A model generated the notes under the pieces. The model was not told the origin of the DNA. It did not search any database and saw nothing but the letters and a program-made list of their open reading frames with translations. From Alistipes sp. (lineage in GTDB: Bacteria; Bacteroidota; Bacteroidia; Bacteroidales; Rikenellaceae): a stretch of 64,000 nucleotides of DNA. This document shows positions 51,528 through 61,822 of this stretch, piece by piece (the first letter of the stretch is position 1; each line of letters begins with the position of its first letter). The position numbers were made by a program, and so were the translations under genes. Location of the stretch: NCBI GenBank assembly GCA_022511345.1, contig JAFLRR010000012.1, positions 1-64,000 of the forward strand, read 5' to 3'.

Positions 51528-53441
51528 ATGCAAAATTCGGGCACGGACATACACGGCGTCTTGAAACGCTACTGGGGCTTCGACAGCTTCCGCACAGTCC
51601 AGGAGGATATAATCCGTTCGGTCATGGCGGGGCGCGACACTCTGGCGCTCATGCCCACGGGCGGCGGCAAATCGCTGACGTATCAGGTGCCGACGATGGC
51701 ATCCGACGGGCTGTGCATGGTCATAACGCCTCTGATAGCTCTGATGAAGGACCAGGTCGACCGCCTGCGCCGACTGGGCATACAGGCTGCTGCCGTACAC
51801 TCGGGAATGTCGCCCAGAGCGATAGACATAGCGCTGGACAACTGCGCCTACGGCGATGTCAAGTTCCTCTATGTGGCTCCGGAGCGTCTGGCCACCGAGG
51901 TATTCCGTCTGAGGGTTCAGCGTATGAATGTGACGCTGATAGCCGTGGACGAGGCGCACTGCATATCGCAGTGGGGCTATGATTTCCGTCCGTCATATCT
52001 GCGCATAGCCGAAATCAGGCGCCTGCTGCCCGGCGTCCCGATGCTGGCGCTTACGGCCTCGGCCACGCAGACCGTGGCCGACGACATCATGCGTCTGCTG
52101 GAGTTTGCCGAACCCTGCATCATACGCGGCAGCTTCGCCCGCAAGAATCTCTCCTATGCTGTGCGCCACACCGACGACAAGGAGGGTCAGCTGATGCGCA
52201 TCGTGCGCAATGTCGAGGGCTCGGGCATAGTCTACGCCTCGACGCGCGAGGGGGCCGAACGCATAGCCGAGTTTCTGCGCGGCGAGGGCGTCACGGCTGC
52301 CGCATATCACGGCGGACTGCCGCATGCCGAACGTTCGCTGCGGCAGGACGAGTGGCTGAGCGGCAAGGTGCGCATAATGGCCGCCACGAACGCCTTCGGA
52401 ATGGGAATAGACAAGGCCGACGTGCGGTTCGTGGTCCACTACACTATGTGCGACTCGCCCGAGAGCTACTATCAGGAGGCGGGCCGTGCCGCGCGCGACG
52501 GCTGCCGTGGATATGCGCTGCTGCTGGCCGCCTCGGACGACGGCGACCGCATACGCCGGCGCTTCGATGCCGAGTTCCCTCCGCTGGAGAAGGTGCGCGA
52601 GATTTACGAGCGCGTCTGCGACTACTGCCAGGTGGGCATAGGCGACGGGCGCTACGCCTCGTTCATATTCAACATCTACGACTTCTGCTCGCGCAACGGC
52701 TTCCGCCGCACGGTTGTCGAGAATGCCATGTCGCTGCTGAGCCGCAACGGATACATGACACTGCTCGACGCGTCGGACAATCCGGCGCGGATAATGTTCC
52801 GCGTGAGTCGCGACGATTTGTACCGCCTGCGAGTCGAGCGCGACGAGCTGGATGCCGTGCTGCGAGTGATACTGCGCCTCTACGACGGCGTGTTCACCGA
52901 GTTCAGGGCCATAGACGAGTCGCAGATTGCCGCCGTGAGCGGATATACGCGCGAGAAGGTGCACGAGCAGCTGCGTCAGCTGTGGCGTCTGCGCGTGATA
53001 AGCTACATCCCGGCCAACCGCTCGCCGGTGCTCTTCTTCGACGAGGAGCGGCTGCCTGCGGCCGACCTCTACATCTCGCCCGAGACCTACAAGCGCCGTC
53101 GCGAACTTACCGAGGAGCGTTTCTCGAACATGCTGGCCTATGTCGACAACACGACAGTGTGCCGCAGCCGTATGCTGCAGGAGTATTTCGGCGATACCGA
53201 ATCGGGCGACTGCGGCGTGTGCGACATATGTCTCGAGCGGCGCCGTGCGGAGCGGACGGAGGGTGCCGCCGGACTCGGAGACCGCATTCTGTCGCATCTC
53301 GGGGGCGGCCCATGCAGCGTGAAGGAGCTGGCGGCAGGATTCGGATGCAGCGACCGGGCCGTGGTCGAGGCCGTGGAGAGATTGCTCGGCGAAGGCAAAA
53401 TTTCGACCCTCGAAGACGGGAAAATCGCAAAAAACAGATAA
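51528..53441 (+). CDS. recQ: ATP-dependent DNA helicase RecQ
   Basis: A 637-residue superfamily 2 helicase. It has the Q-motif region (GFDSFRTVQEDII), Walker A PTGGGKS (43-49), DEAH (141-144), SATQTV, the motif V/VI AFGMGIDKADVRFVVHY and YYQEAGRAARDG, then the RecQ zinc-binding Cys cluster (CDYC, later CGVCDIC). A winged-helix-like C-terminus follows. An HRDC domain is not evident. It unwinds 3'-5' in recombination and fork repair. The 3'-5' exonuclease and methylase genes follow closely and may share its transcript. Confidence 0.93.
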   Translation: MQNSGTDIHGVLKRYWGFDSFRTVQEDIIRSVMAGRDTLALMPTGGGKSLTYQVPTMASDGLCMVITPLIALMKDQVDRLRRLGIQAAAVHSGMSPRAIDIALDNCAYGDVKFLYVAPERLATEVFRLRVQRMNVTLIAVDEAHCISQWGYDFRPSYLRIAEIRRLLPGVPMLALTASATQTVADDIMRLLEFAEPCIIRGSFARKNLSYAVRHTDDKEGQLMRIVRNVEGSGIVYASTREGAERIAEFLRGEGVTAAAYHGGLPHAERSLRQDEWLSGKVRIMAATNAFGMGIDKADVRFVVHYTMCDSPESYYQEAGRAARDGCRGYALLLAASDDGDRIRRRFDAEFPPLEKVREIYERVCDYCQVGIGDGRYASFIFNIYDFCSRNGFRRTVVENAMSLLSRNGYMTLLDASDNPARIMFRVSRDDLYRLRVERDELDAVLRVILRLYDGVFTEFRAIDESQIAAVSGYTREKVHEQLRQLWRLRVISYIPANRSPVLFFDEERLPAADLYISPETYKRRRELTEERFSNMLAYVDNTTVCRSRMLQEYFGDTESGDCGVCDICLERRRAERTEGAAGLGDRILSHLGGGPCSVKELAAGFGCSDRAVVEAVERLLGEGKISTLEDGKIAKNR

Positions 53442-53446
53442 CTTTG
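53439..53446 (+). promoter_or_regulatory. -7 box TAACTTTG at the recQ stop codon
   Basis: Overlaps the end of recQ and lies 21 nt before the exonuclease ATG. No -33 TTG is seen, so it may be an internal secondary promoter. Confidence 0.45.
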
Positions 53447-53467
53447 CGCTCAATTCATTGCACGACG

Positions 53468-54073
53468 ATGTTTCGGAACAAAATATCCGACGAGGAGGCT
53501 TCTGCGCTGCCTGCGGCACGCTTCACCGGCCAGATACGGGTCATAGACACCGACCAGGCCGTTGAGGAGGCATGCCGCGATTTGGCCTCGCACGGCGTCA
53601 TAGGCTTCGATACCGAGACCCGTCCGGCCTTCAAGCCGGGCGTGAGGTATCACACGGCGCTGCTGCAGCTCTCGGTGCCGGGCCGGTGCTATCTGTTCAG
53701 ACTGTGCCGCATAAAGCTCGCGCGGCCGATAATCAAGATACTCGAGAACCGCAACATCGTCAAGGTGGGTGCCGCCGTGTCGGGCGACCTCGACGGCTTG
53801 CGACGCATGAAGCACTTCCGCGACGGCGGATTCGTCGACCTGCAGAACATGGTGGGCGAGTGGGGCATAGAGGACAAGAGTCTGAGAAAGATGTCGGCCA
53901 TAGTGCTTGGGCTGAAGGTGTCGAAGGCCCAGCGCCTGAGCAACTGGGAGGCAGCGCAGCTCACCGAGCACCAGAAGCTCTATGCGGCCACCGATGCGTG
54001 GGTCTGCACCGAGATATACGACAAACTCAATAGTACGCCCCGCACTTCGGGCGCTAAAACCGACAGACAATGA
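53468..54073 (+). CDS. 3'-5' exonuclease domain protein (DEDDy type)
   Basis: A 201-residue DnaQ-like exonuclease of the RNase D/WRN subgroup. Exo I is GVIGFDTETRP (Asp and Glu). Exo II is VGAAVSGDLDGLRR, and Exo III is the YAATDAWVC stretch with the DEDDy Tyr/Asp. It trims DNA or RNA 3' ends. The start at 53468 gives the normal family length; longer in-frame extensions lie inside recQ. It overlaps the next gene by 4 nt (ATGA). Confidence 0.9.
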   Translation: MFRNKISDEEASALPAARFTGQIRVIDTDQAVEEACRDLASHGVIGFDTETRPAFKPGVRYHTALLQLSVPGRCYLFRLCRIKLARPIIKILENRNIVKVGAAVSGDLDGLRRMKHFRDGGFVDLQNMVGEWGIEDKSLRKMSAIVLGLKVSKAQRLSNWEAAQLTEHQKLYAATDAWVCTEIYDKLNSTPRTSGAKTDRQ

Positions 54074-55266
54074 TGATACCGCAGATATATCTCAAGCACG
54101 GAAAGGAGGAGTCGCTGCTGCGGCGCCATCCGTGGATATTCTCCGGCGCGGTGGACTACATCGAGGCCGAGCAGGAGCCTGTGGAGGGCGCTGTGGTCGA
54201 CGTCATATCGCACCGCGGCGAGTTCGTGGCGCGCGGACACTGGCAGCCCGGCTCGATTGCCGTGCGCGTGCTGTCGTTCGAGCGCGAGGAGTTCGATTTG
54301 GGCTGGTGGGCAGGACGCATAGCTTCGGCGCGCGAGATACGGCGCGTGCTCGGGCTTGTGGACTCGCAGCAGACTACCTGCTACCGCCTCGTTCACGGCG
54401 AGGGCGACTCGCTGCCGGGACTGGTGGTCGACATATACGGCTCGACGGCCGTCGTGCAGTGCCACTCGGTGGGAATGTATCTGTCGCGCAAACTCATAGC
54501 CGAAGCCATACGCCAGGTCTACGGCCCGGCCGTCAGCGCCATATACGACAAGAGCTCGATGACGCTGCCCGGAAATGCGCGGCGCAATACCGTCGACGGT
54601 TACCTCTACGGCGAAGCTTCCGACGGCGGCACCACGGTGCTGGAGAACGGACTTAAGTTCGCCGTGAACTGGGAGACGGGTCAGAAGACCGGATTCTTCA
54701 TCGACCAGCGCGTGAACCGCGAGCTCGTGGGCCGCTATGCCGCGGGCCGCACGGTGCTCAATACATTCTGCTACACCGGAGGTTTCTCGGTCTACGCCGC
54801 CGCGGGCGGTGCCAAAGAGATATGTTCGGTCGATTCGTCGGTGCGGGCCGTGGAGACCGCTGCCGACAACATGCGTCTGAACTTCGGCCAGAGCGTGCCT
54901 CACTCGATAGTGGCGGCCGATGCCGTGGAGTACATGAAGGAGATAGGCGACCGCTACGACATGATAATACTCGACCCTCCGGCCTTCGCCAAGCACCAGA
55001 AGGCTCTGGGCAACGCTCTGCAGGGCTACAAGCGCCTGAATGCGCGGGCCATGTCGCAGATTCGCAGCGGCGGAGTACTCTTCACCTTCTCCTGCTCGCA
55101 GGCCGTGTCGGCCGAGCAGTTCCGCACCACGGTTTTCTCGGCGGCAGCCATAGCCGGCCGCAAGGTACGCATCCTGCACCGGCTCTCGCAGCCTGCCGAC
55201 CATCCGGTGGACATCTACCATCCCGAGGGCGAGTACCTGAAGGGTCTGGCACTCTACGTCGAGTAG
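54070..55266 (+). CDS. Class I SAM-dependent rRNA methyltransferase, RlmI-like
   Basis: A 398-residue protein. The N-terminal PUA domain (1-75, LKHGKEESLLRRHPWIFSGA) and a small EEHEE-like domain precede a Rossmann methyltransferase. That domain has VLNTFCYTGGFSVYAA (motif I), CSVDSS and the catalytic DPPAFAKH. RlmI makes m5C in 23S rRNA, and the family also includes RlmK-like proteins. The motif-VI Cys is in TFSCSQ. It is translationally coupled to the exonuclease gene. Confidence 0.9.
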   Translation: MMIPQIYLKHGKEESLLRRHPWIFSGAVDYIEAEQEPVEGAVVDVISHRGEFVARGHWQPGSIAVRVLSFEREEFDLGWWAGRIASAREIRRVLGLVDSQQTTCYRLVHGEGDSLPGLVVDIYGSTAVVQCHSVGMYLSRKLIAEAIRQVYGPAVSAIYDKSSMTLPGNARRNTVDGYLYGEASDGGTTVLENGLKFAVNWETGQKTGFFIDQRVNRELVGRYAAGRTVLNTFCYTGGFSVYAAAGGAKEICSVDSSVRAVETAADNMRLNFGQSVPHSIVAADAVEYMKEIGDRYDMIILDPPAFAKHQKALGNALQGYKRLNARAMSQIRSGGVLFTFSCSQAVSAEQFRTTVFSAAAIAGRKVRILHRLSQPADHPVDIYHPEGEYLKGLALYVE

Positions 55267-55277
55267 CAGCAGGGAAT

Positions 55278-55313
55278 GAAAAAACAAGGCGGGGTTCAAC
55301 GCCCCGCCTTATC
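55278..55313. terminator. Bidirectional terminator between the methylase gene and yidC
   Basis: AAGGCGGGG (55286-55294) and CCCCGCCTT (55302-55310). It is flanked by ATCTTTT on the plus side and by GTTTTTTC on the minus side. Confidence 0.85.
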
Positions 55314-55329
55314 TTTTATAGGTATACCG

Positions 55330-57246
55330 TTATTTTCTTTTGTTCATCTGCTCCTGCTGGCGCATGAGCTCCTCGTAGCGCAGCTGGAACTTCGACTTCT
55401 TGCGGTTTTTGTTTTTGGCGGCGTTGGCCTGTATGATGGCGTGTATCTTGTCATCGTCGATCATGCGCCGTATGGCCGTTGTCTGGATGATGGTGATGAT
55501 GTTGGCCAGGAAGTAGTAGTAGCACAGGCCGCTCGAGTAGTTGTTGAACCAGAAGAGCATCATCACGGGCATCATGTAGACCATCATGAACTTCATGCCG
55601 GCCATCTGCGGCTGTGCCGAGGCGGTCTGGTTGTAGCTCACATACGAGAATGCGAACAGAGCCACGGCCATGAGCAGCGCGAAGAGACTGACGTGGTCGC
55701 CGTAGAAGGGTATCGAGAAGGGCAGGTCGATTACGCTGTCATACGACGAGAGGTCGTCGGCCCACAGGAACGACTGGCTGCGCAGCTCGATGGATGCCGG
55801 GAAGAAGCGGAACATGGCGATGATGAATGGGAACTGTATGAGCATCGGTATGCATCCGCCGAGCGGGTTGATTCCCGCCTTTTTGTAGAGCTCCATGGTG
55901 GCCTGCTGGCGTTTCATGGCATCCTCCTGACGGGGGAATTTCTGCGCCAGGGCGTCGACTTCGGGCTTTATCACTCGCATCTTGGCTGTGGAGACGTAGC
56001 TGCGGTAAGAGAGTGGGAATGTTAGCAGCTTGACCAGCAGCGCGAGGATGAGTATGATTACTCCGAAGTTGCCGATGAAGCGGCGCAGGAAGTCGAACAC
56101 CGGAATGACTATCCACCTGTTCACGGCGCCTATAATCCACCAGCCCAGCGGTATCAGCCGCTCCATCGAGAGGCTTTCGCCGTCGGCGTCACGCACATTC
56201 TTGAGTATCGAGTATTTGTTGGGACCGAAGTATAACGCCAGCTCGAAATCCTCGCCGGCCGCATAGGGCAGGGCGGTTTTGAGCGAGTAGTTTTTCACCA
56301 GACCCGACTCAGGCTGCTCGGTGGTGAAGGCCATGTCGGCGTAGGTGAAGTTGTTGCGGGCTATGATTGCCGAGGTGAAGAACTGCTGCTTGAAGGCCAC
56401 CCAGTTTACGGAGGTGTTCACCGACTTGGATTTGGACTCGGTGCTCATGCCCAGCTCCTCGACCGACGATTCGCCGGGGAAGCGGTAGCTGAGCGTGGTG
56501 TACATGTTCTCGTTGGAGAAACCCTTCTCGTTGCGTAGCGATGTGTTGCGCCACTCGAGCGAGGGGTTCGAGCGGGCCAGTGCGGCGTCGAGACCTTCGG
56601 GCGTGATGCGCAGGTCGATGAGGTAGTCGCGTGCGGGGTCGCCCGTATTGTAGAGCGTGTAGTCGTATCGCACCGCAGCCTCGTCCGATACCTGCAGGCG
56701 CATCGACACTACCGTCTGTCCGTCTGCCTGCGCAGTCTGCGGCAGCAGCTCGAAGGTGTAGTCGGCCGTGTTCACCCTCATGTCGTTGAGTCCGTTCTTG
56801 GTGCTGAACGACATGTCGAAGTAGGCCGATTCGGGTACGAACATGCGCACGTTTTCATTGCGCTCGCCCTTGGGGGCATAGCGCGTGTAATCCTTCAGCT
56901 CGACTCCCGTAATCATACCTCCGCGCGTGGAGAAGTCTACGGTCATCACGTCGTTGGAGACGGTTATGGTCTCTGCCGGCAGCACGGCCGCCTCGGCGAG
57001 CATCTGTCCGACGGAAGCCGTGCGTATGGCGGCGGCAATGGAGTCGGCAGTCTCGGGGCTCGGAGTCTCGGCAAGGAGCGAGTCGGCATCGATTGCCTTA
57101 TCGGGAGCTGGAGCGTGTGCAGCCTCGTATTCGCGGTATTCGCGCAGCTTCTGCTGGTACTCGCGCTGCTGGCGGCCGTTGATGACCGTGAAAATCACGA
57201 ACAGCAGACCGACTATGGCTATTCCTGCGATTGATTTCTTGTCCAT
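55330..57246 (-). CDS. yidC: Membrane protein insertase YidC
   Basis: A 638-residue protein with an N-terminal membrane anchor, a large periplasmic beta domain (about 40-350) and the conserved YidC/Oxa1 core of five spans. Core landmarks are FGVIILILALLVKLLTFPLSYRSY with its positive groove Arg, GINPLGGCIPMLIQFPF and the late NYSSGLCYYYFLANI. A basic tail ends it. It inserts proteins into the inner membrane with or without Sec. It follows pyrG with 16 nt between genes. Confidence 0.95.
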   Translation of the reverse strand: MDKKSIAGIAIVGLLFVIFTVINGRQQREYQQKLREYREYEAAHAPAPDKAIDADSLLAETPSPETADSIAAAIRTASVGQMLAEAAVLPAETITVSNDVMTVDFSTRGGMITGVELKDYTRYAPKGERNENVRMFVPESAYFDMSFSTKNGLNDMRVNTADYTFELLPQTAQADGQTVVSMRLQVSDEAAVRYDYTLYNTGDPARDYLIDLRITPEGLDAALARSNPSLEWRNTSLRNEKGFSNENMYTTLSYRFPGESSVEELGMSTESKSKSVNTSVNWVAFKQQFFTSAIIARNNFTYADMAFTTEQPESGLVKNYSLKTALPYAAGEDFELALYFGPNKYSILKNVRDADGESLSMERLIPLGWWIIGAVNRWIVIPVFDFLRRFIGNFGVIILILALLVKLLTFPLSYRSYVSTAKMRVIKPEVDALAQKFPRQEDAMKRQQATMELYKKAGINPLGGCIPMLIQFPFIIAMFRFFPASIELRSQSFLWADDLSSYDSVIDLPFSIPFYGDHVSLFALLMAVALFAFSYVSYNQTASAQPQMAGMKFMMVYMMPVMMLFWFNNYSSGLCYYYFLANIITIIQTTAIRRMIDDDKIHAIIQANAAKNKNRKKSKFQLRYEELMRQQEQMNKRK

Positions 57247-57262
57247 CTGTTAATCTTTTGAG

Positions 57263-58885
57263 TTATTTGCTGTCGCGATAGGCCATAGCCGCAGCGACGA
57301 ACGAGGTGAAGAGCGGGTGGGGTGTGCGCACCGTGCTTTTGTATTCGGGGTGATACTGCGTGCCGACAAACCATCGGTGCGACGGTATCTCGACCACCTC
57401 GACCAGCCCCGTGTCGGGGTTGAGGCCTGCGGCGCGCATGCCGGCAGCCTCGAAACGCTCGAGGTAGTCGTTGTTGAATTCGTAGCGGTGGCGGTGACGC
57501 TCTACGACGGTCTGCTTGCCGTATGCCTCGGCTGCATGCGAGCCCTTGACCAGCGTGCAGGGATAGCCGCCCAGACGCATCGTGCCTCCCTTGGCCGTTA
57601 CGCCCTTCTGCTCCTCCATCAGGTCGATGACCGGATATGGTGTCGAGGGCTCGGTCTCGACCGACGCGGCACCCTCCAATCCCAGTACGTTGCGTGCGAA
57701 CTCGATGACGGCGCACTGCATGCCCAGGCATATGCCGAAGAATGGTATGTTATTTTCGCGGGCGTAGCGCACAGCCTCGATTTTGCCGTCAATGCCGCGG
57801 TTGCCGAATCCGGGAGCCACGAGTATTCCCGACATCTTGCCGAGCAGCTCTGCGGCATTCCCGGCATTGACCTTTTCGGAGTTGACGTAGTGCAGGCGCA
57901 CCTTGCAGTCGTTTGCCGCGCCGGCGTGGATGAACGACTCGCATATGGATTTGTAGGCGTCGGGCAGCTCGGTATACTTGCCCACAAGAGCGATGTCGAC
58001 CGTCGACGAGGGGTGCTTGACCTTGTCGACGAACGAGCGCAGCGACTCCAGGTCGGGCTCCTGGTCGGCGGGTATGTTGAGCTTCTCGAGCACCACGTCG
58101 TCGAGATGCTGTTCGTGCATCCTGAGCGGACACTCGTAAATGGTCGGCACGTCGATAGACTCCATCACAGCCTCGGGGTCGACGTTGCAGAAGAGCGCCA
58201 CCTTGCGGCGCAGCTCCTTGGTGAGCGGGTGCTCGGTGCGCAGCACGAGTATGTCGGGCTGGAGTCCGTTCTCGAGCAGAGCCTTGACCGAGTGCTGCGT
58301 GGGCTTGGTCTTCAACTCGCCCGAAGCGGCCATGTAGGGTATCAGCGTGAGGTGCACCAGAGCCGTGTTGCGGTAGCCGAGCTGATAGCGCAGCTGGCGG
58401 ACCGACTCGATGAAGGGCAGCGACTCGATGTCGCCCACCGTGCCGCCGATTTCGGTGATGATTATGTCGTACTGCTTGGTCTGTCCGAGAAACTGTATGC
58501 AGCGCTTGATTTCGTCGGTGATGTGAGGTATGACCTGTACGGTCTTGCCCAGATATTCGCCCTTGCGCTCCTTCTCGATTACGCTCTTGTATATCTTGCC
58601 CGTGGTGACGTTGTTGGCATGCGTGGTGGTGATGGAGGTGAAGCGCTCGTAGTGGCCCAGGTCAAGGTCGGTCTCGGTGCCGTCCTCTGTGACGTAGCAC
58701 TCGCCGTGCTCGTATGGGTTGAGCGTGCCGGGGTCGATATTGATGTAGGGGTCGAGCTTCTGGATTGTCACCGTGTATCCGCGGGCCTGAAGCAGGCGCG
58801 CTATGGATGCGGAGATGATGCCTTTGCCGAGTGACGAGGCAACGCCGCCCGTGACGAAAATGTACTTCGGTTTGGAAAGTTTCAT
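57263..58885 (-). CDS. pyrG: CTP synthase
   Basis: A 540-residue enzyme of standard length. The amidoligase half begins [17 protein letters not shown] with the P-loop and contains [17 protein letters not shown]. The glutaminase half has [11 protein letters not shown] and the nucleophile Cys in [16 protein letters not shown], with the catalytic His and Glu in QYHPE near the end. It aminates UTP to CTP. It is probably cotranscribed with yidC. Confidence 0.97.
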   Translation of the reverse strand: MKLSKPKYIFVTGGVASSLGKGIISASIARLLQARGYTVTIQKLDPYINIDPGTLNPYEHGECYVTEDGTETDLDLGHYERFTSITTTHANNVTTGKIYKSVIEKERKGEYLGKTVQVIPHITDEIKRCIQFLGQTKQYDIIITEIGGTVGDIESLPFIESVRQLRYQLGYRNTALVHLTLIPYMAASGELKTKPTQHSVKALLENGLQPDILVLRTEHPLTKELRRKVALFCNVDPEAVMESIDVPTIYECPLRMHEQHLDDVVLEKLNIPADQEPDLESLRSFVDKVKHPSSTVDIALVGKYTELPDAYKSICESFIHAGAANDCKVRLHYVNSEKVNAGNAAELLGKMSGILVAPGFGNRGIDGKIEAVRYARENNIPFFGICLGMQCAVIEFARNVLGLEGAASVETEPSTPYPVIDLMEEQKGVTAKGGTMRLGGYPCTLVKGSHAAEAYGKQTVVERHRHRYEFNNDYLERFEAAGMRAAGLNPDTGLVEVVEIPSHRWFVGTQYHPEYKSTVRTPHPLFTSFVAAAMAYRDSK

Positions 58886-58958
58886 ATCTGTAAAATTCTG
58901 TTTTTCGTTTGCTCCATAAAAGCGGCGGGGCGTGCAGCCTGCGCCGCACGCCCGTTGC

Positions 58959-60866
58959 CTATGCCTGCTCCTCGCTGTCTATGAGACGGACCTTCTCGAC
59001 GGCGTCGCGCATCTCGCGCTTGGCTCTTTCGATCTTCTCGTTCACGTCGGCAATCAGAGCCTCGGCATTCTTCGAGCGGGCGAAGAAGCCTATGTTGTTC
59101 TCGAGCGTGGCTATGTCCTGCTCGAGCTGGCGGACGCGGTTGTAGAGTCGCTCTCTCTCGGAGCGCAGTCGCTTGTCGCCCGAGGCCTTCATGCCGGCCA
59201 GCTTCTCCTTGAAGCCAGCCATCGAACGGCTCCGCTCATTACCGCGCAGCGTGTTGAACATGTTGTCGACGGCAGCCTTGTAACGCTTGCGTATCTCCTC
59301 CTTGCGGCGCACGGGCACGAATCCTATCTCGCTCCAGCGGCGCTGGAACTCCTTGATTGCCTCGTATCCGCCCTCGGCTATGTCGGCTGCCTCCATCTGC
59401 TCGAGCAGCTCGGTCTTGCGGCGCAGGTTCTCCTCCTGCTCGTCGCTCTGCGAGGCGAAGTTGGCGGCCTTGCGCTCGAAGAATGCGTCGCAGGCGGCGC
59501 GGAAACGCTTCCATATCTCGTCGGAGCGGCGGCGCGACACGGCGCCTACAGTCTTCCAGCGGGCCTGCAGGGCTATCAGTTCGTCGGTAGCCTTCTTCCA
59601 CTCGTCGCTGTCGCGCAGAGCCTCGGCGGCCTCGCATATCTCGATTTTGACGCGCAGGTTCTCGTCCATCTCGTCGCGCACCGAGGCGTAGAAGTTGCGC
59701 TTGGCCTCGAAGAACTTGTCGCAGGCGGTGCGGAAACGCTCGTATATGCGCGTGTTGTCCTTCTTGGGCGCGAAGCCTATGGTCTTCCATACTTTCTGTA
59801 TCTCGAGCAGCTTTTCGCTCGCGCGGTTCCAGTCGCGGCGCGAGTCCTGCTCGCCGGCGAGCAGCTCTTCGGCCTTCTCGCAGAGCTCGGTCTTGAGCTC
59901 GAGGTTGCGCACCTGCTCGCTCTTCAGAGCGTCGAAATACTCCTGGTGAGCCTTGTTTATACGGCCCGAGGCTGCGCGGAAGCGCTCCCACAGCTCCTCC
60001 TTGTGCTCGGGTGCCGTGGGTCCGGTCTCGCGCCACTCGTCGTGGAGCTTCTGGAGTTTGCGGAATGCCTCGACGGCCGACGGCTCGAGCATGAGCGCCT
60101 CGGCCTTCTCGCACAGTTCGGTTTTGATTGCCAGGTTGCGCTCGCGGTCCAGGTCGCGCAGCTCCTTGTTTATCTTGATTATTCCGTAGAAGTTGTCTAT
60201 CTGCAGGTTGTAGTTCTCCCACAAATCCTTTACCCGCTCCTGCGGCACGGGGCCCGTCTCCTTCCAGCGCTGCTGCAGCTCGCGGAAGCGCGCGAAGGTG
60301 GTGTCGAGGGTCTCGTCGGATTCTGTGAGTTCCTTGATGCCGTCGATTATGCGGAGCTTGATTTCGAGGTTGTGCTCCTTCTCGGCGGCATCGGCCGCGT
60401 TGAACTCGTCGCGGCGGCGGCGATACTCTTTCAGCAGGTCTTTGAGCCTGAGCTCGAGCGGGTCCTGTTCAGGTACGAAGTCGGTTTCTGCACCTCCGTT
60501 GTCGATGAACTCGCGGCGGGCAGCCTCGACCGAGGCGCGGTGCAGCTTGTAGAAGGAGGTCTTCACGGCTTCGGCCGTCTGCCGGAGCGTGCGCACGGGC
60601 TTCTGGTCGAGAAGCTGCGCGAAACGTTCGACGAGCTCCGCGGCCGACAGACCTGCGAGTTCGTCGGCCTGTTCAGCGTCGCCAGCCTCGGCTTCGGGAA
60701 TCTCCTGTGTGTAATCGGCAGGGGCGGCCTCGTCGGCGCTCTGCTGAATCTCTTCATTCACGGCAGCCCCAGCTTCGGGGTCCTCCGGAAGGATGGCTTT
60801 CAAGGTATCGTCGGCATTGCCGACCGGCTCGCCGGGAGCCGACAGTGTCGTTTTTACGTCAGACAT
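58959..60866 (-). CDS. DUF349-repeat protein
   Basis: A 635-residue, highly charged, all-helical protein. After an acidic N-terminus (1-75) it has repeated DUF349 modules of about 70 residues. These are recognisable by recurring W-K-x2-G ([70 protein letters not shown]), so at least five copies are present. A C-terminal coiled coil closes it. The family's function is unclear; similar proteins bind RNA polymerase or DNA in other bacteria. A TATATTTG box (60960-60953) and a GC-alternating hairpin lie upstream. Confidence 0.9.
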   Translation of the reverse strand: MSDVKTTLSAPGEPVGNADDTLKAILPEDPEAGAAVNEEIQQSADEAAPADYTQEIPEAEAGDAEQADELAGLSAAELVERFAQLLDQKPVRTLRQTAEAVKTSFYKLHRASVEAARREFIDNGGAETDFVPEQDPLELRLKDLLKEYRRRRDEFNAADAAEKEHNLEIKLRIIDGIKELTESDETLDTTFARFRELQQRWKETGPVPQERVKDLWENYNLQIDNFYGIIKINKELRDLDRERNLAIKTELCEKAEALMLEPSAVEAFRKLQKLHDEWRETGPTAPEHKEELWERFRAASGRINKAHQEYFDALKSEQVRNLELKTELCEKAEELLAGEQDSRRDWNRASEKLLEIQKVWKTIGFAPKKDNTRIYERFRTACDKFFEAKRNFYASVRDEMDENLRVKIEICEAAEALRDSDEWKKATDELIALQARWKTVGAVSRRRSDEIWKRFRAACDAFFERKAANFASQSDEQEENLRRKTELLEQMEAADIAEGGYEAIKEFQRRWSEIGFVPVRRKEEIRKRYKAAVDNMFNTLRGNERSRSMAGFKEKLAGMKASGDKRLRSERERLYNRVRQLEQDIATLENNIGFFARSKNAEALIADVNEKIERAKREMRDAVEKVRLIDSEEQA

Positions 60867-61048
60867 TGCGGTAGTGTTTTTTTGTTACGGCGGGTTTCGT
60901 GCGCACTTGCACCCGCGCGCGCAACGACGCGCGCGTCACCCGTTACTTCCGGCAAATATAGCCATTTTTCCCGGCACGACGAAGGATTTGGAACAAATTT
61001 ACGCCGGGAAAGGATAAAAACTTATATATTTGCACAAATTCAAAGGTT

Positions 61049-61705
61049 ATGGCCTACCGCATTTTAATCGTCGATGACGAAAAGGACATTCTCGAGTTCG
61101 TACGCTACAATCTGGTTCGCGAGGGTTACGAGGTCTTCACCGCCTGCGACGGCAGCCAGGCCCTGCAGGTTGCCGAGCAGCATCGTCCGCATCTGATTCT
61201 GCTGGATATGATGATGCCCGTCATGGACGGCGAAAAGACCTGCCGGGCCATACGCCGGCATCCGGAGCTGAAGGATACCCTGGTGCTGTTTCTGACGGCT
61301 TTGGCCGGCGACGAGAGGCAGATTGCGGGCTTCGGCGTGGGGGCCGACGATTACATAACCAAACCGGTGAGGATGAAGGTGCTCGTGAGCCGCATCAAAG
61401 CCCATCTGAAGCGTCTGCCCGAGCCGTCCTCCGGCCACGGGGTGAGTATCGATGCCGCGAGCCGCACCGTCAGCTGCGACGGCAGTCAGTTCACCCTTCC
61501 GCGCAAGGAGTTCGCACTGCTCGAGCTGCTCATCTCCTCGCCCGGGAGAGTCTTCACCCGCGAGGATATTTACGACAGCGTGTGGGGCCGCGATGTGGTT
61601 GTGGGCGACCGTACTATCGACGTCCACATCCGCAAGCTGCGCCGCAAAATAGGCGACGAAAGAATAATCACCGTAAAGGGCGTGGGATATAAATATATTC
61701 CGTAA
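61049..61705 (+). CDS. OmpR/PhoB-type response regulator
   Basis: A 218-residue protein. The receiver domain has the acidic pair DD (9-10), the phospho-acceptor Asp53 in LLDMMMPVMDG, Thr83 and Lys105 in TKPVRMK. The winged-helix output domain (about 125-218) has RKEFALLELLIS, RVFTREDIYDSVWG and the recognition-helix TIDVHIRKLRRKIG. No histidine kinase is adjacent: it diverges from the DUF349 gene and precedes ackA. A TATATTTG box at 61025-61032 lies 16 nt upstream. Confidence 0.93.
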   Translation: MAYRILIVDDEKDILEFVRYNLVREGYEVFTACDGSQALQVAEQHRPHLILLDMMMPVMDGEKTCRAIRRHPELKDTLVLFLTALAGDERQIAGFGVGADDYITKPVRMKVLVSRIKAHLKRLPEPSSGHGVSIDAASRTVSCDGSQFTLPRKEFALLELLISSPGRVFTREDIYDSVWGRDVVVGDRTIDVHIRKLRRKIGDERIITVKGVGYKYIP

Positions 61706-61713
61706 ATTTTTAT

Positions 61714-61721
61714 TATATTTG
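61714..61721 (+). promoter_or_regulatory. -7 box TATATTTG of ackA
   Basis: TAnnTTTG match directly after the response-regulator stop, leaving a leader of roughly 95 nt before ackA. Confidence 0.55.
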
Positions 61722-61822
61722 CATTACCGCTCGCCGAAAGCCGGGCGGCTGCATGCCGTACGGCTCCGGCTGCCGTGCGTGATGATGTGTGCGACTCAAA
61801 TCAATAAAAATTTATAGAAACT

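Noticed and set aside
58932..61067. A 711-codon plus-strand frame opposite the DUF349 gene
   Set aside because: Leu-rich antisense of a repeat protein; it also runs into the response-regulator start.
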